In this document: positions 60,172-64,000 of the stretch, piece by piece
Position numbering within the stretch: position 1 is the first letter of the stretch
Layout of the letters: every line of letters begins with the position of its first letter
Assembly (NCBI GenBank): GCA_023131975.1
Contig: JAGLYV010000029.1
Span: forward strand, 1-64,000
DNA length: 64,000 nucleotides
Source: Candidatus Krumholzibacteriia bacterium
GTDB taxonomy: Bacteria > Krumholzibacteriota > Krumholzibacteriia > Krumholzibacteriales > Krumholzibacteriaceae
Reading direction: 5' to 3'
Notes under the pieces: generated by a model
Seen by the model: only the letters and a program-made list of their open reading frames with translations
Database searches by the model: none
Told to the model about the DNA's origin: nothing
Program-made: the position numbers and the translations under genes

Positions 60172-61395
60172 TTAATACAGAAGGAAGGGAGACCTTGTCT
60201 TTATGAATCTTTCCTCGTCATCGCTCCAGCGATCGAAAAGGGTACCCAGGCCCCCTGGCAGACCGGATGGCTCGTTCATCTCGATATATTCGTCATGTCG
60301 GTTTTTTATTCCTGACGCCGCATCGACTGTTTCCCTGAGTTGGGGCCCTCCCGAGAGAATGTCTATCGGCATGTGGATCTCGTCATATTCGTACGGTGGG
60401 TCGAGCCATTCGAAGTTGTCCGGGTAGAGCCGGGCGATCGTCTGGATAAGTACCGCCGCCGCCCTGACAGGTCGGAATGCTTTCCGGTCCGTCACATGTA
60501 TCTGGACCCCTCCGCACAATTGTTTTTCGTACTTGTCCCAGGCCGGCGTGAATTCCAGGGGGCGGAATACGGCTCCATCGATTCCGCTCTCCGACAGGGC
60601 TCCTGCCAGATTCTTCCCGTCGATCCATGGCGCTCCGAGGATCTCAAAAGGCCTGGTCGTACCCCGGCCCTCGGAGATGTTCGTCGCCTCCAAGAATACC
60701 ATTCCCGGGTAGACGGTACTTGTATCGGGGGTCGGCATGTTCGGCGAGGGAAGTACCCAGGGCTGCCCGGTGTCATCCCAGGACATATCCCTGTCCCAAC
60801 CTTCCATCTTTACGATCTCGAGATCGCATCCGAGATTTTCGGTCGTGTTTATCATCGAGAGGATCTCTCCGATCGTCATGCCGTGCCGCAGGAGTAGAGG
60901 GAACAGGCCGACGAAAGACCGGTACTCATCTTCGAGTATCTGACCCTCCACAATCGTTCCGCCGAGAGGGTTCGGCCTGTCAGCTACCATTACAGAGATT
61001 CCCAGTCTCGCGCATTCTTTCATCATCAACGCGGCGGTCCATATATAGGTGTATGGCCTCGCGCCGATATCGGGCAGGTCTATCAAGACGGTGTCCAGGC
61101 CGGCAAGCATTTCCGGTGTGGGGACGCGTGTCTTTCCGTAGAGCGAATGGACCGGGACGGAGGCTTTTGGATGGGTGTATCCTTCCCACTCGATCATGTT
61201 CGCCTGCGTGTCTCCCTTCAGGCCATGCTGGGGGCCGAAGAGACAGACGAGGCTGACGTCGTTTTCAAGGCAGCGATCTATGATGTGAGCGAGGTCATGG
61301 CAGACAGAGGCCGGGTTCGAGAGAAGGCTCGTCTTTTTTCCTTTCAGCCGTAGAAATCCTTCCGAGGTCAGGATATCGCATCCCGTCTTTACCAA
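60172..61395 (-). CDS. namZ: Exo-N-acetylmuramidase NamZ (DUF1343)
   Basis: 407 residues covering DUF1343 (GH171) completely: KKTSLLSNPASV, LFGPQHGLKGD (conserved GPQHG), VHSLYGKTRVPTPEML, DIGARPYTYIWTA, VADRPNPLGGTIVEG, PSPNMPTPDTSTVYPGMVFLEATNISEGRGTTRPFEILGAPW. NamZ releases terminal MurNAc from peptidoglycan fragments, the substrate needed by AmgK. No signal peptide is seen, unlike many NamZ, so the enzyme may work in the cytoplasm on imported muropeptides. The start is a TTG with GAGGAG 8 nt upstream. Confidence 0.92.
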   Translation of the reverse strand: MVKTGCDILTSEGFLRLKGKKTSLLSNPASVCHDLAHIIDRCLENDVSLVCLFGPQHGLKGDTQANMIEWEGYTHPKASVPVHSLYGKTRVPTPEMLAGLDTVLIDLPDIGARPYTYIWTAALMMKECARLGISVMVADRPNPLGGTIVEGQILEDEYRSFVGLFPLLLRHGMTIGEILSMINTTENLGCDLEIVKMEGWDRDMSWDDTGQPWVLPSPNMPTPDTSTVYPGMVFLEATNISEGRGTTRPFEILGAPWIDGKNLAGALSESGIDGAVFRPLEFTPAWDKYEKQLCGGVQIHVTDRKAFRPVRAAAVLIQTIARLYPDNFEWLDPPYEYDEIHMPIDILSGGPQLRETVDAASGIKNRHDEYIEMNEPSGLPGGLGTLFDRWSDDEERFIKTRSPFLLY

Positions 61396-61410
61396 TATAG
61401 ACTCTCCTCG

Positions 61411-61448
61411 ATAAAACGGCGGACCGGAACCGCGGTTCCAGCCCGCCG
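61411..61448 (-). terminator. Rho-independent terminator after the Ig-repeat lipoprotein
   Basis: CGGCGG pairs with CCGCCG around a GGAACC/GGTTCC inner palindrome. On the minus strand a TTTT run (AAAA at 61413-61416) follows, directly downstream of the lipoprotein stop at 61471. Confidence 0.65.
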
Positions 61449-61470
61449 GATGATTCAGGTTCTGTATCTT

Positions 61471-63189
61471 TTATTTATCGGCTCCTACAGCCATAAAGGT
61501 CCAGTATACAACTGATATGGTGCGATTTCCAAACGTATATTCATCGTCCACCTCTGTCATCATAACAGGGCCGACTCCCTCGGCCAGATACATTATCTGG
61601 TGGACCTCGTCCGTACCGCTCAGGACCCCGCCTTCGTACATCTGGACCGTGATCCGAAGATGATGGACGTAGCATTCACGGAAGACACCTTCCATGTAGG
61701 GGGCGCTGACCGTCACTGTCCTCGATTCGATCTCACATGTGCCAGAGATCGACAGGACCACCTGCTCTCCGACAGTCATAGTGGCGGATACCGGCCAGGA
61801 TTCTCCCGCATGGTCGGGAACGGGAAGCTTGACATATGGCATCGGGTCGTCCCAGACCATGGTCCCTGCCATGACTCCTTCGTTGTATTCGGCCCTGCCG
61901 ACATGGTAAACGGTATTACCGGTGAGTCTGAGAAATGTCTTTTCCTCGATTGTTCCATCGTAGCGCTGAATAAATTCCTCGAAATCTCCCGTGGGCATAT
62001 TGAAGTTCATCAGCCGTCTCAATACATCGAACTCCGGCCCAATGGATGCTTTCGATGTGGATACGGGGGGAAGATGTTCCTCACCGTAGTACCATGTGTA
62101 GTAATACTCGATCGGGTAATATGAGGTCTCTCCAGCCGTGGAGAAGTAATAGTGAGTGGGGTCGGGGTCGATGAGGTTGCCTGCCATGTCGGTGGCGCCT
62201 TCGAAATAGACCCAGTAGGTACATCCGGGGAGGAGGCTGTTATTAAGTGAGATATCCAGGACTGTATAATTTTCGCTCCAGTCCGGTTCACCCGCGAATA
62301 GATAGTAGATCCTCGCGTCCACATTTTCCTCGGGCATGTACATGTCCGGTTCCATCGATTCGCTGAAAGTAAGATTAATGGTCTCCAGCCCGATCGATAC
62401 TCCGGTCTCGCGGTTCGATGGCGCGGCGCTGGCCAGGTATGGCCTTACATCGTCGGTCATCGTGGTAAACGAGAAATTGTACGGCGCCGCAAGATTGTTT
62501 CCTGACAGGTCCGCGATGCCGGTAGTCAGCTCTATGTTCACTACAGTCTCAGGCGGGAACGGGGTGTGATAGATGAAGACAGAGTTGCCCTCATAGGTGA
62601 AATATCCCTCGTCCGGCAGCGGAGTGATCACCATGTAATATTCCACATCCCAGCCGTGGAACTGATGGATCGGCTCGCTGAAGATGATCTCCAGTGCTTC
62701 GCCGGGATCGATCCCTGTCGCGGTGTTCGCCGGGGATACAGATACGACCGTGGGAGGAGTCATGTCTACATCGAGAGTCGTAGTGAATGAAAGAGAGAAA
62801 TCGTTCCCCATCGTGTTGGCGGCCAGGTCCTCGGCGTCACCACCGACCACGACATTGTAGGTCGTGTTGGCGGTAAGAAGATAAGTCGCCGCGAAAAACA
62901 GGGTATCACTGGCATCGCTCCAATAGTAATCAAAGGAGGAAGATCCGCTCCCGCTGATGTTGTTTTCGACCGATTCCTCGTCCATCGGCTCGCTGAAGGC
63001 GATCCAGAACGGGCCGGTCCTTGATACGTTAGTAGCTGCATCGGCGGGATATGTTCCGACGACCGTCGGCGCTGTCTTGTCCGGATCCGGACCGCTGCTG
63101 TCGTCATCCGAACCGAAACATCCGGTCAACGAGATTGTGAAAAACAATGAAAGGACAATAACGGTACGGGATAGAAATCGTACGCTCAT
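61471..63189 (-). CDS. Lipoprotein with Big_5/SbsA-like Ig domains
   Basis: 572 residues from ATG 63189, which AGGAGG 6 nt upstream supports. The lipobox is SLTGC; a Asp/Ser linker (GSDDDSSGPDPDKT) leads to three tandem Ig-like units beginning APTVVGTYPADAATNVS, PPTVVSVSPANTATGID and RPYLASAAPSNRETGVS, each with an (I/L)xFSEP-like strand, about 105 residues apart. These are SbsA-type Ig modules. The last 230 residues have no match I recognise. A surface-attached structural or adhesive role is inferred. Downstream is a terminator, so it is a single-gene unit. Confidence 0.85.
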   Translation of the reverse strand: MSVRFLSRTVIVLSLFFTISLTGCFGSDDDSSGPDPDKTAPTVVGTYPADAATNVSRTGPFWIAFSEPMDEESVENNISGSGSSSFDYYWSDASDTLFFAATYLLTANTTYNVVVGGDAEDLAANTMGNDFSLSFTTTLDVDMTPPTVVSVSPANTATGIDPGEALEIIFSEPIHQFHGWDVEYYMVITPLPDEGYFTYEGNSVFIYHTPFPPETVVNIELTTGIADLSGNNLAAPYNFSFTTMTDDVRPYLASAAPSNRETGVSIGLETINLTFSESMEPDMYMPEENVDARIYYLFAGEPDWSENYTVLDISLNNSLLPGCTYWVYFEGATDMAGNLIDPDPTHYYFSTAGETSYYPIEYYYTWYYGEEHLPPVSTSKASIGPEFDVLRRLMNFNMPTGDFEEFIQRYDGTIEEKTFLRLTGNTVYHVGRAEYNEGVMAGTMVWDDPMPYVKLPVPDHAGESWPVSATMTVGEQVVLSISGTCEIESRTVTVSAPYMEGVFRECYVHHLRITVQMYEGGVLSGTDEVHQIMYLAEGVGPVMMTEVDDEYTFGNRTISVVYWTFMAVGADK

Positions 63190-63365
63190 TACACGCCTCC
63201 TGCCTGAATCTGACAAAAAAACAACCGGAATTCACACCTTTCCATTCCTTTTCCCTCGAAGATTCAATTTTTGTTCCGTTTTAGACCTTTCGTCAAGGAT
63301 ATTCTCGTCGCTTTTTCGGCATTCTTCAGGGGCTTCGGGGTGGGGAAAGATGAAGTACATCCATC

Positions 63366-63407
63366 GATTGACCCGTGGATGTTCAGGATTGACTCGTGGA
63401 TATCCAG
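63366..63407. repeat. Tandem 21-bp direct repeat in the promoter region of the SBP gene
   Basis: 63366-63386 and 63387-63407 agree at 18 of 21 positions, both beginning GATTGAC and containing CGTGGAT. The spacing of two helical turns suits a tandem binding site for an activator or response regulator upstream of the -10 at 63437. Confidence 0.55.
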
Positions 63408-63433
63408 TTTTTCCTTTTCCTGCAGCCGTAGAT

Positions 63434-63442
63434 TGCTATAAT
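63434..63442 (+). promoter_or_regulatory. Extended -10 promoter for the SBP gene
   Basis: TGC-TATAAT forms a perfect extended -10 with no good -35, 40 nt before the ATG at 63483. The 21-bp direct repeats end 26 nt upstream, where an activator would sit. Confidence 0.6.
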
Positions 63443-63482
63443 GAACCAAAATGCAGGCGGGCGTTTTCAAGGATGGTACAGA

Positions 63483-64000
63483 ATGCGAAATAGCAAACGG
63501 ATGTGGATATCTGTCTCGATGATACTGACAGTGGTGCTGGCTGCCATGTTCCTTTCCTGTTCCGAAGTGTGGAAGAAGACAAGGAGTGGAGGAACGATCA
63601 TCATCGGGGAGACGAGCGATTATGAATCGCTGAACCCGATGCAGACCACGGACGCTCATGCCCGTGACATTTACAATCAGCTGTTTCTTCTGTTGATGGA
63701 CGAGAATCCGGACCTGCTTACATTCTCTCCAAGGCTGGCTGAATCGTACGAGTTCTCCGGGGACAGGAAGAAACTGACATTCCATCTGAGGAAGGATGCG
63801 TCATGGAGCGACGGGGTCGGAATCACCTCGCGCGACGTGCTTGCCACCTTCAGTGTGCAGAAAGATACGACAGTGGTGTGGGCCAGCATTCACCTCAAGG
63901 ACCATATCGACAGCGTCACGGCACCGGACGACTATACGGTGGTCTATCATTTCAATCATGTCTATCCCTACCAGGTGATGGACGCGGTGGATGGCCCGAT
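63483..64000 (+). CDS. Peptide/oligopeptide ABC transporter substrate-binding lipoprotein, 5' part
   Basis: About 172 codons before the right edge. The signal MRNSKRMWISVSMILTVVLAAMFLSC is a lipoprotein signal; GGTIIIGETSDYESLNPMQTTDAHARDIYNQLF and LTFHLRKDASWSDGVGITSRDVLATF are the family 5 (DppA/OppA type) start, with the WSDG-x5-DV motif. It should bind peptides, nickel complexes or sugars for an ABC importer; permeases must lie beyond the window. AAGGATGG lies 7 nt before the ATG. Confidence 0.9.
   Translation, partial: MRNSKRMWISVSMILTVVLAAMFLSCSEVWKKTRSGGTIIIGETSDYESLNPMQTTDAHARDIYNQLFLLLMDENPDLLTFSPRLAESYEFSGDRKKLTFHLRKDASWSDGVGITSRDVLATFSVQKDTTVVWASIHLKDHIDSVTAPDDYTVVYHFNHVYPYQVMDAVDGP

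Noticed and set aside
1-64000. CRISPR array, prophage or insertion sequence
   Set aside because: No spaced direct repeats, transposase, integrase, terminal inverted repeats or phage structural genes were seen.

Overview
The window looks like the chromosome of an anaerobic, Gram-negative member of the FCB side of the bacterial tree (the Krumholzibacteriota / Eisenbacteria / Latescibacterota type of lineage is my best guess, not proven). The reasons are a type IX-style C-terminal sorting domain on a 2673-residue secreted protein, a PorV-like outer-membrane protein beside it, several lipoproteins with lipobox signals, a tungsten enzyme and many Fe-S proteins, together with canonical sigma70-like promoters, good Shine-Dalgarno sites and frequent TTG/GTG starts. 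No phage, IS element, rRNA, convincing tRNA or CRISPR array is seen.

Layout. 1-272: start of a lipoprotein gene. 829-7268: an Fe-S/metal-cluster carrier operon (two NifX-like proteins, a DUF5320 protein, two ferredoxin-containing MinD/Mrp-type ATPases, an Mrp-NifX fusion), then a PLP-dependent sulfur amino-acid lyase and a methyltransferase. 7312-16548: housekeeping (apbE, pgi, ftcD, a TIM-barrel isomerase, rmuC, an MFS carrier, a membrane acyltransferase). 16801-31668: an apparent 15-kb operon joining the giant sorted surface protein, a PorV-like barrel fused to TPRs, an RsbU-type phosphatase, an RsbW-like kinase fused to a STAS domain, a GAF histidine kinase and a V4R-like protein. 31873-34543: M3 peptidase and GNAT acetyltransferase.

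34627-49597 is the most remarkable part: a tungsten/molybdenum island. On the minus strand two abutting genes encode one aldehyde:ferredoxin oxidoreductase (AOR) split in two, with the halves fused to NuoE-NuoF and to a NuoG-like module, followed by a ThiF/MoeB-like activating enzyme and a ThiS/MoaD-like carrier. Divergently on the plus strand lie a tungstate/molybdate ABC transporter (wtpABC type), a ModE-like regulator, a small Cys-rich protein, a P-loop-MoeA fusion, moaA, moaC, a MOSC protein, mogA, a NifX-like protein and a Mut7-C protein. Between the two arms is a perfect inverted repeat of ModE-box form next to a TTGACA element. No moaE or mobA is present in the window, which fits a cofactor without a nucleotide (tungstopterin).

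49640-64000: a nitronate monooxygenase-type flavoprotein divergent from its probable TetR repressor with a perfect palindromic operator, a periplasmic protein, a Tat-exported Fe-S aldo/keto reductase, a 74-residue SelW/Rdx-type selenoprotein with an in-frame UGA and a bacterial SECIS-like hairpin (missed by ordinary gene finding), a vWA surface protein, arsC, an AI-2E family permease, an amgK-murU-namZ MurNAc-salvage cluster, an Ig-repeat lipoprotein and the start of a peptide-binding lipoprotein.
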